Shown piece by piece: positions 8,303 to 17,778 of a DNA stretch of 64,000 bases. The notes under the pieces were generated by a model. It was not told where the DNA came from. It saw nothing but the letters and a program-made list of their open reading frames with translations, and did no database searches. This DNA comes from Marinobacter fonticola (GTDB lineage Bacteria; Pseudomonadota; Gammaproteobacteria; Pseudomonadales; Oleiphilaceae): positions 1,550,001 to 1,614,000 of the forward strand of contig NZ_CP043042.1 of the NCBI RefSeq assembly GCF_008122265.1, in the 5' to 3' direction. Positions within the stretch are counted from its first letter, which is position 1; the number at the start of each line of letters is the position of its first letter. Made by a program: the position numbers and the translations under genes.

Positions 8303-9307
8303 TTAAAGCTCCTGGCGCCAACGCTTGATTTCGAGCTGCTTTTTGATGGCTTCGATGATTTCGTTGACCACCTGGATAACCTGACGCTCGCTTTCGGTGG
8401 TTTCCTGTCCTTCCGCGGTTTCCTGGAGGAAGGTGGAGACCAGGTCGTCGATAAAGGCATGGTTTCGGGCGGATGCCAGGTCGTCGAGAATCTGATGGAT
8501 CACTTGCGCGACGATATCGCCGACAGCCTCCTCCAGGGTTTCGGTAATCTGCGGGCCCAGCATGGGGACTTGGCGTAGCCGGCTGAGCTCGACGTTCTGA
8601 CTGAGTGCTTCATCGACGCAGCTTTCCAGGTAATGGCGTAAGGCGCCGCGGTTGGGAATGTAACCGGTTCGGGCGGCCTCGGCGACTTTCTCCGACAGCC
8701 ATTGGGTCAACAGGTCGCGGCGGGGGAGCAAGATCTCGTTTTGAATATTATGAATCAACGGCGAGCCATGGGTCATTTCCGCCTGCGCCCCGGACAGCAC
8801 CTTGATCACGATACGGTCGGAGAGTTCTTCCAGGAAAGCCTCGTAGTAAAATTTGAGAAACTTGTAGACCCGCGTCTTGGTAAAGTCGATGACCTGATAC
8901 TTGTGCAGGCGATAAACGATCGAGATAACCCGCAGAACACGTAAGAAGCGATAGGAGCCGACCGGAATACAGCCCAGTAGGTCGTACCAGTGGATAAACG
9001 GATAAAAATACCAGCGCTGATAAACCCGGATGCGAATAGCATCAATCCAGCGCACGACGAACTCGCTCAAAAAGATACTGACGAAGATTAGGTCATAGAA
9101 GAAGAAGTTGCGGTGGATGGGCTGGTAAAACTCGGCGAACGGCGCTGCATAGGCAAACAGCAACTCGTTGATGGCTTCGATAGCGTAAAGTGAGTCGAAT
9201 ATAATCCAGGCGATATTAAGGAATAGCAGCCCCAACATCAGGAAATCGACAATAAACCAGATCAGTTGATGACTACTGCGAAGGTTTGCCCGGTTGATTG
9301 TAAACAT
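8303..9307 (-). CDS. Voltage-sensor-like ion-channel family membrane protein
   Basis: 334 residues. The N-terminal half has about three to four membrane segments (IWFIVDFLMLGLLFLNIAWI; FFFYDLIFVSIFLSEFVVRW; FYPFIHWYDLLGCIPV) followed by an S4-like arginine ladder, YRFLRVLRVISIVYRLHK (about residues 119-136), as in voltage-gated ion-transport proteins. I see no clear pore-selectivity sequence such as TVGYG. The C-terminal half is soluble, helical and acidic, ending with a basic WRQEL tail. It may be a voltage-sensor domain coupled to a cytoplasmic output. ATG at 9307. Confidence 0.7.
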   Translation of the reverse strand: MFTINRANLRSSHQLIWFIVDFLMLGLLFLNIAWIIFDSLYAIEAINELLFAYAAPFAEFYQPIHRNFFFYDLIFVSIFLSEFVVRWIDAIRIRVYQRWYFYPFIHWYDLLGCIPVGSYRFLRVLRVISIVYRLHKYQVIDFTKTRVYKFLKFYYEAFLEELSDRIVIKVLSGAQAEMTHGSPLIHNIQNEILLPRRDLLTQWLSEKVAEAARTGYIPNRGALRHYLESCVDEALSQNVELSRLRQVPMLGPQITETLEEAVGDIVAQVIHQILDDLASARNHAFIDDLVSTFLQETAEGQETTESERQVIQVVNEIIEAIKKQLEIKRWRQEL

Positions 9308-9592
9308 GCGCCTCGCCTGGCTGGTCCTTTATCACGAATGTCGGTTTGACACGCGTACGTCGGACATAAGCCTACCATCGGGCGAACCCGATTGGGGAAT
9401 TACGAGCCCCGAAGAGGTCGAGGATCTTGAAATCGCGGGCCTATTTTCTCGTCGTCTCGCACTACTGTAGCCGAGGCGGGCATAAAGCTCCATGCTGCCC
9501 AAACAGATATCGGCTGCTTTGACATCGGATTATTTCAGCGTACAGTTGTAAGCTGAAATTTGACGCTGGAATACTAAAATTCTGGAGGGCAC

Positions 9593-10273
9593 TTGAGCCG
9601 TAAACCACACGCATCCTTTAACGGCGACGTTGCACAGGAATACCCGGTCGTGGAGGAGTGGCTGAATTGGATCACCCACGGGCTGGCGGCCTTATTCAGT
9701 ATTGCCGGCATGGTGGTTCTGATCGTTCTAGCCAGCTTGGCGGCGGACCCTTGGAAAATCGTCAGTTTTAGCATCTATGGCGCGAGCATGACGTTGCTGT
9801 TCCTGGCATCGACGCTTTATCACAGTGCCAAGCAACCCCGTTTGCGCCAGATCTTCAAGATGTTGGATCACTGCGCCATCTTCGTGCTGATCGCCGGAAC
9901 CTATACGCCGTTCCTGTTGGTGAATATGAGGGGTGCCGTTGGCTGGACGCTGTTCGGCGTGATCTGGGGCTTGGCGGCGGCAGGAATTACGCTGAAACTG
10001 GTATTTGGTCATCGCTTTCAAGCGCTGCAGATTAGTATCTATCTGTTTATGGGCTGGATGATCGTCTTCGCCTCGGCTGAACTGGCGGCGAGCCTCAACA
10101 GTGTGGGACTGTGGCTGGTGATAGCCGGTGGGATAACTTACACCTTGGGCGTTATCTTCTATCTAATCCAAAGGATTCCGTTCAATCACGCCATCTGGCA
10201 TCTGTTTGTCGTCGGTGGCGGTGCCTGCCATTTTTTCGCCATCTACTACGGTGTCCTATACGGGCAGTTGTAG
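9593..10273 (+). CDS. Hemolysin III family (TrhA/YqfA-like, PAQR superfamily) membrane protein
   Basis: 226 residues with seven predicted membrane helices. PAQR/hemolysin-III landmarks are seen: EEWLNWITHGLAALFSIAGM in helix 1, ASTLYHSAKQP after helix 2, DHCAIFVLIAGTYTPF in helix 3, and a C-terminal HLFVVGGGACHFFAIYY with conserved histidines thought to bind a metal. Start is TTG at 9593 with GGAGG just upstream; no ATG fits. In Escherichia coli the homologue affects membrane energetics and fluidity; toxin activity should not be assumed from the name. Confidence 0.9.
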   Translation: MSRKPHASFNGDVAQEYPVVEEWLNWITHGLAALFSIAGMVVLIVLASLAADPWKIVSFSIYGASMTLLFLASTLYHSAKQPRLRQIFKMLDHCAIFVLIAGTYTPFLLVNMRGAVGWTLFGVIWGLAAAGITLKLVFGHRFQALQISIYLFMGWMIVFASAELAASLNSVGLWLVIAGGITYTLGVIFYLIQRIPFNHAIWHLFVVGGGACHFFAIYYGVLYGQL

Positions 10274-10335
10274 CCCCACCCTTGCCGGAACCTCTGGGGA
10301 AAATCCTCTGTCGGCTTTTGAATGGACCGTCAAAA

Positions 10336-10371
10336 TATCCAAACGTAACGAAGTATCCTAACGTAATGAAT
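10336..10371 (+). repeat. Imperfect 2 x 18-bp tandem repeat upstream of tamA
   Basis: TATCCAAACGTAACGAAG is followed directly by TATCCTAACGTAATGAAT (14 of 18 positions equal). It lies about 90 bp before the tamA start and could be a double operator or a chance duplication. Confidence 0.45.
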
Positions 10372-10461
10372 GGCGGTACCCTGATGTAATCTTGCTATCG
10401 GGCATGGACGCCTGATTTTCTGTAGCATACGCCTGGTCGGTGGTCTCGGGACGAAGAGGTT

Positions 10462-12201
10462 TTGACGATCAGAACAATACGCCTTCTCGCGCTATTTGGC
10501 ATTCTGTTAACGGCCGTTGTATCAACCTCCCTGGCGCATGCTGCGGGGCAGGTCGTTGTTCGTGTGCAGGGGGATTATCCTGCGTTACAGGAGAACGCCA
10601 CTAACTTTGTCGGCACTGTCGAAGACCGCTCCGCTGCCAGTCTTCGTCGCTATGAAAGCCATGCCGAATCCCAGGTGCGCGAGGCATTGCGCGCGCTCGG
10701 CTACTATTCGCCAGCCATACGCTCGCGCATCGAGGACGGCGAGCCCCCCACGCTGATTTTCGAGGTTGAGCCGGGGCAGCCGGTGAAGATTACCGAGCGC
10801 GTGGTGCGCATTGAGGGTCCAGCGTCGGAGGATCCCGAATTCGAAATCGGTGCCCTTTCGCAGATTGCGCCGGGCGAGGTGGTCAACCACGGTACCTACG
10901 AGTCGGTGCGTTCACGAATACGCAACCAGGCCAGAACTCTCGGTTATTTCCAGGGTGAGTTCACCGAACGCACATTGCGGGTCGACCCGGACGCGGGCAC
11001 CGCGGAAGTTCGTCTCGTGTTCACTAGCGGACCACGCTACGCGTTCGGCGAAGTGTCGTTCGAAAGCGATGGCACTTTTGAGCACGAACTTCTGGAAGAC
11101 TTTGTCGAAATCCAGCCCGGCGAACCCTATAGCGCGGACCGGGTGGCGGAGCTCGATAGCAACCTCTCCAACAGCGGCTATTTCGGCAGTGTGATTGTCG
11201 ATGCCGCTTCCGAGCAGGCGCAGGACCTGCGGGTGCCGGTCAACGTTAGGCTTCGGGCGCGGGATCCACGCTCGGTGGCTGCGGGCGTCGGTTTCTCGAC
11301 GGATGTGGGGCCACGATTCCGTGGCACCTGGACGGAGTACTGGATCAACTCCAGAGGGCACCGCCGAGGCGCAGAGACCGAGCTATCGGCTCCGCGCCAG
11401 AACGTCACCGCATATTACGAGCTGCCGCTCGACCCGCCCATGACCGACGCCCTTCGCTTTGCCGCCGGCTATCAGCGCGAGGATATCGAAGATGTGGAAT
11501 CCGAGCGCCTGACCTTCGGCCAGCAATGGCGCCATCAAACCGTTAACGATTGGACGCGAATCGTTGGTCTGCGCTGGGAAGGCGAGCGTTATACCATCGG
11601 CGAAGAGGAGGGCGATAGTCAGCTGCTTCTGCCGAGCCTCGGTTACTCCAAGCTGGCGGTCGACTCTCCGCTGGACCCATCCCGTGGCTACCGATTGCAG
11701 CTGGATGTGACCGGCGCTCATCGCGGACTCCTCTCTACCGCCGATATCTTCCATGTCGTGGGTGTTGCCCGCGGTCTCGTTACCGTCGGCGATGGCCACC
11801 GGTTTCTTGGGCGTTTGCAGATAGGTGGCGTCGCCACCAACAACTTTGACGATGTGCCGCCTTCGCTGCGTTTCTTCGCGGGTGGGGATCAGAGCGTGAG
11901 GGGTTATGGCTACGAAACCTTGTCGCCGGAAGACGATGACGGCAACACCATAGGTGGGCGCTATCTCGTGGCGGGCAGTGTGGAGTACCAGTACCCGATC
12001 ACCGACCAATGGCGCCTGGCGGCATTCTACGACCGAGGTAATGCGATCAATAGTCTGACCGATCCGCTAGCGACCGGTGTCGGCCTCGGGGTGCGCTGGG
12101 TAAGCCCCGTCGGGCCCCTACGATTGGATATTGCTAACGGCCTGGACGAGGACTTGGGCGGTAGCTGGCGGATCCACTTCTCCATGGGGCCGGAATTATG
12201 A
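10462..12201 (+). CDS. tamA: TamA, outer-membrane Omp85-family translocation/assembly protein
   Basis: 579 residues, close to the usual TamA length. A signal peptide ends after AHA (about residue 27). Residues ~30-260 hold POTRA-type domains; ~265-579 form the Omp85 barrel with the conserved loop (RFFAGGDQSVRGYGYETL, the RGY/VRGY-like signature) and an end of alternating hydrophobics (GSWRIHFSMGPEL). Start is TTG at 10462. The stop overlaps the tamB start by 4 bp (ATGA), implying translational coupling. With TamB it spans the envelope and takes part in outer-membrane protein and lipid transport. Confidence 0.95.
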   Translation: MTIRTIRLLALFGILLTAVVSTSLAHAAGQVVVRVQGDYPALQENATNFVGTVEDRSAASLRRYESHAESQVREALRALGYYSPAIRSRIEDGEPPTLIFEVEPGQPVKITERVVRIEGPASEDPEFEIGALSQIAPGEVVNHGTYESVRSRIRNQARTLGYFQGEFTERTLRVDPDAGTAEVRLVFTSGPRYAFGEVSFESDGTFEHELLEDFVEIQPGEPYSADRVAELDSNLSNSGYFGSVIVDAASEQAQDLRVPVNVRLRARDPRSVAAGVGFSTDVGPRFRGTWTEYWINSRGHRRGAETELSAPRQNVTAYYELPLDPPMTDALRFAAGYQREDIEDVESERLTFGQQWRHQTVNDWTRIVGLRWEGERYTIGEEEGDSQLLLPSLGYSKLAVDSPLDPSRGYRLQLDVTGAHRGLLSTADIFHVVGVARGLVTVGDGHRFLGRLQIGGVATNNFDDVPPSLRFFAGGDQSVRGYGYETLSPEDDDGNTIGGRYLVAGSVEYQYPITDQWRLAAFYDRGNAINSLTDPLATGVGLGVRWVSPVGPLRLDIANGLDEDLGGSWRIHFSMGPEL

Positions 12202-15200
12202 AGCGCGTTCTGCTATGGATCCTCGGCAGTCTCGTCGCGCTGGTGTTGCTGGTGGTGTTGGGCCTCTACCTGCTTCTGCGCTCGGAAACCGGTACCGCGT
12301 GGTTGATCGACCAGGTGCCCGGCCTAACCGTTGAAGCAGGGCAGGGATCCGTCCTGGATCGATGGGCGGCCCAGTCTCTACGCTGGCAAGGCTTTGGCGT
12401 CATCGCGGAGATCGACGAACTCGTCTTCGAGTGGTCTCCCCAATGTCTTTTCCAGGGCCGGCTCTGTATCGACAAGCTGTTGGCAGAAAAGATCGATATC
12501 ACGCTCGCGCCGGCTTCCGAGGAAACGACGGAGGACGAGCCTTTTCAGCTTCCGGACGTCAATTTGCCGGTGGGCCTGTCGGTGGGGGAAGTTCGGCTAG
12601 GCCCGCTCAGCGTGGACGATAGCGAAGTCTGGCAATCGTTGACCCTTTCTGTCGAAGCATCTGGCGCGGCCTGGAATGTCGCCACTCTGGATCTGGCGAC
12701 TGAAACCGTGGACGTTGCTGCGCAGGGGCGTCTGGAGACTCGCGGGGACTGGCCGCTGAACCTGGACGTCGAGGTGGGCCTGCCGGCTCCGGAAGGCGAG
12801 TTGAACCTTGATCTGAACTTGGCGGGCAGCGCGCGCGACTTACGCTTGAAGGGCACCAGCTCGGGTTATCTCGATGCGCGTCTAAGTGCCGAGGCACAGC
12901 CTTTCGAACCCGGTATCCCTGCCGAGGTTCAACTCAGCAGCGAGCGCTTCGTGCCCCTCGCCAGCCTGCCTGAAACCTTGGTGCTGAATCAGTGGACGCT
13001 AGAGCTGGACGGCAATCTGGAGGACGGCTTTAAACTGAACACCCAGGCCAGCCTTCCGGGCACAGCGGGGCCCGTGGCGCTGGATTTGCGGGGCCGGGTG
13101 TATACCGACCGGGCGCGAAATATCCGCTTGCGTTTGACCGGTCCGGACCATACCGGCGCCTCTCCGCAAGCGGTCGAGCTGGCCGGCCAGGTGCAATGGC
13201 TTGAGACTCTCGCCGCCGAAGGGCAGCTCACGCTGAACCGTTTTCCCTGGTACAGCCTGTTGCCGGAGATGAGTGCGCCGCCGGTCCAATTGCAGACTTT
13301 GTCTGCCGACTTCAACTACGACAACGAGCGTTACAGCGCACATCTCGAAGGTCAGGCCGAAGGACCCGCGGGGCCCACCGACTTTGGGCTGGATGCCGAG
13401 GGCGACATGGCTCAAGTCACTGTCTCCAACGTGGCCGTCAACACGGGTGCCGGAGGGGTTAACGGCAAGGCGACCATCGACTTTGCAGACGTTTTGGCCT
13501 GGGATGGGGCGTTCCAGCTCAATCAATTCGACCCGGGGTATTGGGTTCCGGCGCTGCAAGGCGCGCTGAATGGCCGGATTTCGAGTGTCGGATCACTGCC
13601 GCCGTCCGGTCCGGAACTCACGGGTGATTGGGCGTTGACGGGGGAATGGCAAGGCAACCCGCTGGAAACGGAGGGCCACGTAGAGGGCGCCGAGAGCGCT
13701 TGGGTCTTAAAACCGTTCAATCTCAGTGTGGGCGAAAACCAAATCACGGCGTCTGGACGCTGGGCGGACCAGTTGCAGGCAGATTTCGAGCTGGCAATGC
13801 CCAAACTGGACCAGCTTTGGCCAGGACTGGTAGGACGTCTCAATGGCAAGGGCGCGGTTTCCGGGACCCTGGAGGCCCCCGCTGGCCAGTTGAACCTGAC
13901 CGGTACGGACGTCGCCTGGCAAGATTTCATGCTGTCCCAACTGCAGCTTGAGGCCTCGGTTGAAGAGGGTGAGCGTCTCGATGCCAACCTCAGCACCCGT
14001 GGCGTGAGAGCCGGGGAGCAGGTTATCGGCGAGATCGATGTTGCCCTCAACGGCACCCGGGGCAGCCATCGTCTTAGCCTTGATCTCGATAACCCCGAAG
14101 TGCAGTTTCAGGCCGCGCTGGAAGGCGGGCTGGGCGATATCTGGTCAGGTGTCCTGGCTAGCGCACAGGTGCAATCCGCCGGTCAGTCATGGGCGTTGGA
14201 TGATCCGGCGTCACTGGACTACACCGGCGCGGGACGTTTGACCCTGGGCGCGCATTGCTGGCGTTGGGAGGCCAGCAGTCTATGTGCTGAAGATCAAGTG
14301 CTGCTGCCCACCCAGCAGATCAGCTATCGGCTGGACAGTTTCCCGGTAGACGCCTTGGCTGCTTTGTGGCCGGAAAACTTCCGTTGGCAGGCAAAAATTG
14401 ACGGCAGTATCGACCTCACCCTCGACGAGAGCGGCCCTAACGGTCGTATCACTCTTGACGCCGGACCCGGACAGGTGGCTATTCTGCAGCAAGAGGACTG
14501 GCAGCGGATCGACTACGACGTCCTCTCGGCCGAGATCGGGCTCAAGCCCAACGACGCGACATTGGCGCTGGATTTCCAGGGTGGGCAACTGGGCCGGCTT
14601 GATGTCGATCTTGCCCTCGATCCGACCGATGACGACCGTACATTGCAGGGGACTTACGCGCTCTCCGGCCTCAACCTGGCGGTCGTCGAGCCGTTTGCCG
14701 GCCTGGAATCCATCAGCGGTACGATCAGCGGCGAGGGTGAACTGTCGGGGCCCTTATTGAATCCTGAGGTCTACGGTGTCGTCAGGCTGAATAACGGCCA
14801 GGTGCTGGATGCCGCCATTCCCATGCCCCTAGAGGATATCGACGTCGAGGTTAAGCTCAACGGCCGCCAAGCCAACATTGCCGGCACAGTGCGGCCGAAT
14901 GACCGCAGCCAGGCAACGTTGGACGGCCAGGTCGATTGGAGCACGCAGACGCCGAGTTTTGCGCTCCAACTGAAAGGCGAGCGCCTGCCGCTACTGTATG
15001 AACCCTATGCCCAGTTGGAAATGTCGCCCAATCTGAGCCTGTCGCTGAAGGATCAGCAGCTTACGGTGAGCGGTCGCATCGAAGTGCCGCGCGGGCGGAT
15101 TGAGGTCAGAGAGTTGCCGCCCCAAGCGGTATCCGTATCCGACGACGAGGTGATCGTCGGTACGGAGCAGGAGGTTGCATCCGGGCCACAGCTGTCCATG

Positions 15201-15875
15201 GATGTCACCGTTGTCGTGGGGCAGGACGAGGTGACCTTCGAGGGCTTCGGTGTCACCGGCGATCTCAAGGGGGAGCTGCGAATCGGCAACAATCTCGATA
15301 CCCGAGGCGCCCTGCAACTGGTAGACGGCACCTACGAGGCTTACGGGCAGGAGCTGGAAATCCGGCGCGCACGGTTGCTGTTCGTGGGACCGATCAGCCA
15401 GCCGTATATCGATATCGAGGCGGTGCGCAGTGTGGACAATGTGGTTGCGGGGATTCGTCTTAGCGGCCCGGCGGCTGAGCCAGAGGCGGAGGTTTTCTCC
15501 GAGCCGTCCATGCCACAGCAGGAGGCGCTGTCCTATGTCATTCTCGGTCGCCCGTTACGCTCCAGTGGCGATCAGGGTCAGGTGGGGCAGGCGGCTCTGA
15601 GTCTGGGCCTGGCGAGAACCAATGACCTGACACGCGGTATTGGCGAAGAGTTCGGCATCAAGGATCTCAGGCTGGAAGCGGAAGGCTCGGGTGAAGATGC
15701 CAGTGTGGTAGCCAGCGGGTATATTACCGACGACCTTTCCGTGCGGTATGGGGTTGGCGTGTTCGACCCGATTACCACGGTTGCGTTGCGCTACGACCTC
15801 GGGCGCTATTTTTATCTGGAGGCGGCCAGTGGCCTGGCTGCCTCGCTGGATCTGTTCTATACCCGGGACTTTTAG
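12198..15875 (+). CDS. tamB: TamB, inner-membrane-anchored periplasm-spanning bridge protein
   Basis: 1225 residues. An N-terminal membrane anchor (LLWILGSLVALVLLVVLGLYL) is followed by about a thousand residues of short beta-strand repeats, and a C-terminal DUF490/TamB domain (from about residue 880; includes YVILGRPLRSSG and the terminal strand SLDLFYTRDF ending in Phe, as for barrel-docking proteins). AsmA-like bridge proteins carry lipids between membranes; TamB docks to TamA. The 4-bp overlap with tamA ties the two together. No frameshift or gap is visible. Confidence 0.95.
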   Translation: MKRVLLWILGSLVALVLLVVLGLYLLLRSETGTAWLIDQVPGLTVEAGQGSVLDRWAAQSLRWQGFGVIAEIDELVFEWSPQCLFQGRLCIDKLLAEKIDITLAPASEETTEDEPFQLPDVNLPVGLSVGEVRLGPLSVDDSEVWQSLTLSVEASGAAWNVATLDLATETVDVAAQGRLETRGDWPLNLDVEVGLPAPEGELNLDLNLAGSARDLRLKGTSSGYLDARLSAEAQPFEPGIPAEVQLSSERFVPLASLPETLVLNQWTLELDGNLEDGFKLNTQASLPGTAGPVALDLRGRVYTDRARNIRLRLTGPDHTGASPQAVELAGQVQWLETLAAEGQLTLNRFPWYSLLPEMSAPPVQLQTLSADFNYDNERYSAHLEGQAEGPAGPTDFGLDAEGDMAQVTVSNVAVNTGAGGVNGKATIDFADVLAWDGAFQLNQFDPGYWVPALQGALNGRISSVGSLPPSGPELTGDWALTGEWQGNPLETEGHVEGAESAWVLKPFNLSVGENQITASGRWADQLQADFELAMPKLDQLWPGLVGRLNGKGAVSGTLEAPAGQLNLTGTDVAWQDFMLSQLQLEASVEEGERLDANLSTRGVRAGEQVIGEIDVALNGTRGSHRLSLDLDNPEVQFQAALEGGLGDIWSGVLASAQVQSAGQSWALDDPASLDYTGAGRLTLGAHCWRWEASSLCAEDQVLLPTQQISYRLDSFPVDALAALWPENFRWQAKIDGSIDLTLDESGPNGRITLDAGPGQVAILQQEDWQRIDYDVLSAEIGLKPNDATLALDFQGGQLGRLDVDLALDPTDDDRTLQGTYALSGLNLAVVEPFAGLESISGTISGEGELSGPLLNPEVYGVVRLNNGQVLDAAIPMPLEDIDVEVKLNGRQANIAGTVRPNDRSQATLDGQVDWSTQTPSFALQLKGERLPLLYEPYAQLEMSPNLSLSLKDQQLTVSGRIEVPRGRIEVRELPPQAVSVSDDEVIVGTEQEVASGPQLSMDVTVVVGQDEVTFEGFGVTGDLKGELRIGNNLDTRGALQLVDGTYEAYGQELEIRRARLLFVGPISQPYIDIEAVRSVDNVVAGIRLSGPAAEPEAEVFSEPSMPQQEALSYVILGRPLRSSGDQGQVGQAALSLGLARTNDLTRGIGEEFGIKDLRLEAEGSGEDASVVASGYITDDLSVRYGVGVFDPITTVALRYDLGRYFYLEAASGLAASLDLFYTRDF

Positions 15876-15954
15876 GGGGCGGTTGCGGCACTAACCGGAC
15901 AGCGCACTACTCGGTTTCCGCATCGCTCGATCTATGCACTACGCGATCTACGCA

Positions 15955-16656
15955 TTACTCGATTTCAAAGGTCGCACTGACGGTCACGGTCACTTCCCGG
16001 TCCCCAATGGCCGTTACCGGTCCGGATTTACCCCGGGCTTCGGCCATCATCATTGGCGCCGGGTGACCGCCAAAACTGGTGGACAGCATTTTGACCTCCC
16101 CGCAAGCCTGATTCAGGCGCTTGGCGATGAACTCGCATTGCTCCCGTGCGTCGTCGATGGCTTTACCGAGCGCTTCACGCTCAAGCGCCTCTTCGTTGGC
16201 GTGGAAGAAGTTGCCCTCACTGATATGGTACTCAAGGCCACTGCTTTGGGCCGCCTGCAGCACGGGATTGAGCGAATCCAGCGCCGGCAGGGTGAAACTC
16301 ACCGACTGCGAGGCAACGGCCCGTGAACGCGGCTGCTCCCCCTCCTTGGCCGGCGGAAGCTGCTGCGTGTAAAGGTTCAGCGTGGCGCTGTCGTAATCCT
16401 CCAGCTGATTGCGGTAAGCGCTGACAGCCTCTTCCCATTGAGCCATCTTGCCTTTGACCGCTTCGGTGGCGACCTGGGGGGTCTTGTCTTGCTCTCGGGC
16501 CGTGAATTGTAGACGGACACTGTCTGGGGTGTACTCCACCTTACCCTCTCCGGTCACACTGACCTCACCGGCAAGGGTTGTGGCCGGCATCAGGCTCAGA
16601 GCCAGCAATAAAGCGCCCGTAAAGCGTTGCTGACCATGGCGCAAATCAAATGACAT
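15955..16656 (-). CDS. SIMPL-domain (DUF541) periplasmic protein
   Basis: 233 residues with a signal peptide cleaved near TLA-GEVSV (about residue 29). The mature start VTGEGKVEYTPDSVRLQFT and the later AIDDAREQCEFIAKRLNQA and VTVTVSATFEIE are typical of the SIMPL/DUF541 fold (YggE/BP26 type). Homologues form oligomeric rings and have been linked to oxidative-stress protection, without a known reaction. It is monocistronic and convergent with tamB (79-bp gap); a divergent small gene starts 152 bp upstream. Confidence 0.85.
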   Translation of the reverse strand: MSFDLRHGQQRFTGALLLALSLMPATTLAGEVSVTGEGKVEYTPDSVRLQFTAREQDKTPQVATEAVKGKMAQWEEAVSAYRNQLEDYDSATLNLYTQQLPPAKEGEQPRSRAVASQSVSFTLPALDSLNPVLQAAQSSGLEYHISEGNFFHANEEALEREALGKAIDDAREQCEFIAKRLNQACGEVKMLSTSFGGHPAPMMMAEARGKSGPVTAIGDREVTVTVSATFEIE

Positions 16657-16808
16657 AATACGATTCCTTGTCTAATTGATGTTTTAGGTCTATCTGTCGA
16701 TAAAGGTCACTAAAAAAGTCCTGGATGCCGTAAGGTCGTCCGGATGTTAGAGGGGCCTTTGGGTGTTCGACTGAATTCATTGAGATTGGATTTAACGGAG
16801 TTAGTTTC

Positions 16809-17012
16809 ATGCTGGTGCACGGGCAGCAAGTGCGTCTGACGCGCAGGGAACAGCAGGTTCTGTTGGAGCTGACGGGGCAAGACCCTGCTGGCATACGGAC
16901 CCGTGAGGATCTTCGCCGCTACGCAGAAAAAAATCTCACCGCCGCCGAACAGGATGCGGAAACCCTCAAACAGTTGAAGGGGGTTCTTACCAAATACCTG
17001 ACTGCGCTCTAG
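16809..17012 (+). CDS. Small hypothetical protein, 67 residues
   Basis: A short, mostly helical, charged protein (TRREQQVLLELTGQDPAGIR, then DAETLKQLKGVLTKYLTAL). It has an ATG after AACGGAGTTAGTTTC, giving a weak GGAG site, and codon use like its neighbours. It stands between the divergent SIMPL gene and the convergent amidotransferase. I recognise no family; a small conserved gammaproteobacterial protein is likely. Confidence 0.55.
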   Translation: MLVHGQQVRLTRREQQVLLELTGQDPAGIRTREDLRRYAEKNLTAAEQDAETLKQLKGVLTKYLTAL

Positions 17013-17061
17013 ACGTCCTAAACTCTTGCGTTAAGGGACCCGAGCTTTCGGCTGCGAGCCT

Positions 17062-17778
17062 TCATAGCGCCGGTCCTTCGATATGACCGAGGCGATTGAG
17101 TTTGTGGGTCCGTACCGCCGCCACGAACTGCTCGAAGATGCGTCGATGCAGTGGATGGTAAAGCAGGTATTCCGGATGCCATTGCACACCTAACAGCCAA
17201 TGTCCTTCCTCGCTTTCCACCGCCTGCACGAAATAATCGTTGTCCAGAGCGACCACCCGTAAGCCCCGTCCCAATCGTTTAATGGACTGACTGTGGATAC
17301 GGTTGGCGCCGATGGTGGGTCCCAGCATGATTCGGCCCAGCAGACTATTGCGCACCAGGCGCACCGTCTGCAGCGGGAGGAGCAGCGGGCGGTGACGGGT
17401 ATTGACCCGGAGTGGGGTTATATCCTGGCACAGCGAACCACCCCGGAAAATGTTGATGAGCTGCGCGCCGCGACAGATACCCAACACCGGAAGCCGATGA
17501 GCCTGAGCCTCTGTCAGCAGGCGCCAGTCGGTCTCGTCCCGAGTCCGGTCATAACGCGCACTGACTTCCGGTTCCTGGCCGTATCGGGAGGGATGGACGT
17601 GAGTGCCGCCGGACAAGACCAAACCGTCGAGCATGCTGACATCCACTTTCGATCCCGGGCGAATAAAGAGTGTTTTTGCGCCATAAATGCTCAGCCCAAA
17701 ACGAATCAAGCGGTGAGTCAGACGCTGCCGGGCCGGGCCACTGATGCCTATGGTCAGGCCTGGTTCTGCTTCAGCCAT
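17062..17778 (-). CDS. Class I glutamine amidotransferase / peptidase C26 (PuuD-like), amidoligase partner
   Basis: 238 residues, close to PuuD/gamma-glutamyl hydrolase length. Triad motifs are intact: nucleophile Cys102 in PVLGICRGAQLINI and the His-x-Glu pair in GVQWHPEYLL; the IHSQSIKRLG stretch is also typical of this subfamily. It therefore hydrolyses gamma-glutamyl or glutamine amides, or releases ammonia. Its ATG (17778) lies 25 bp inside the end of the amidoligase gene, so they are translationally coupled. This pairing of an amidoligase with a C26-type protein is known from comparative genomics as a set for making or trimming unknown gamma-linked amides. Confidence 0.88.
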   Translation of the reverse strand: MAEAEPGLTIGISGPARQRLTHRLIRFGLSIYGAKTLFIRPGSKVDVSMLDGLVLSGGTHVHPSRYGQEPEVSARYDRTRDETDWRLLTEAQAHRLPVLGICRGAQLINIFRGGSLCQDITPLRVNTRHRPLLLPLQTVRLVRNSLLGRIMLGPTIGANRIHSQSIKRLGRGLRVVALDNDYFVQAVESEEGHWLLGVQWHPEYLLYHPLHRRIFEQFVAAVRTHKLNRLGHIEGPAL

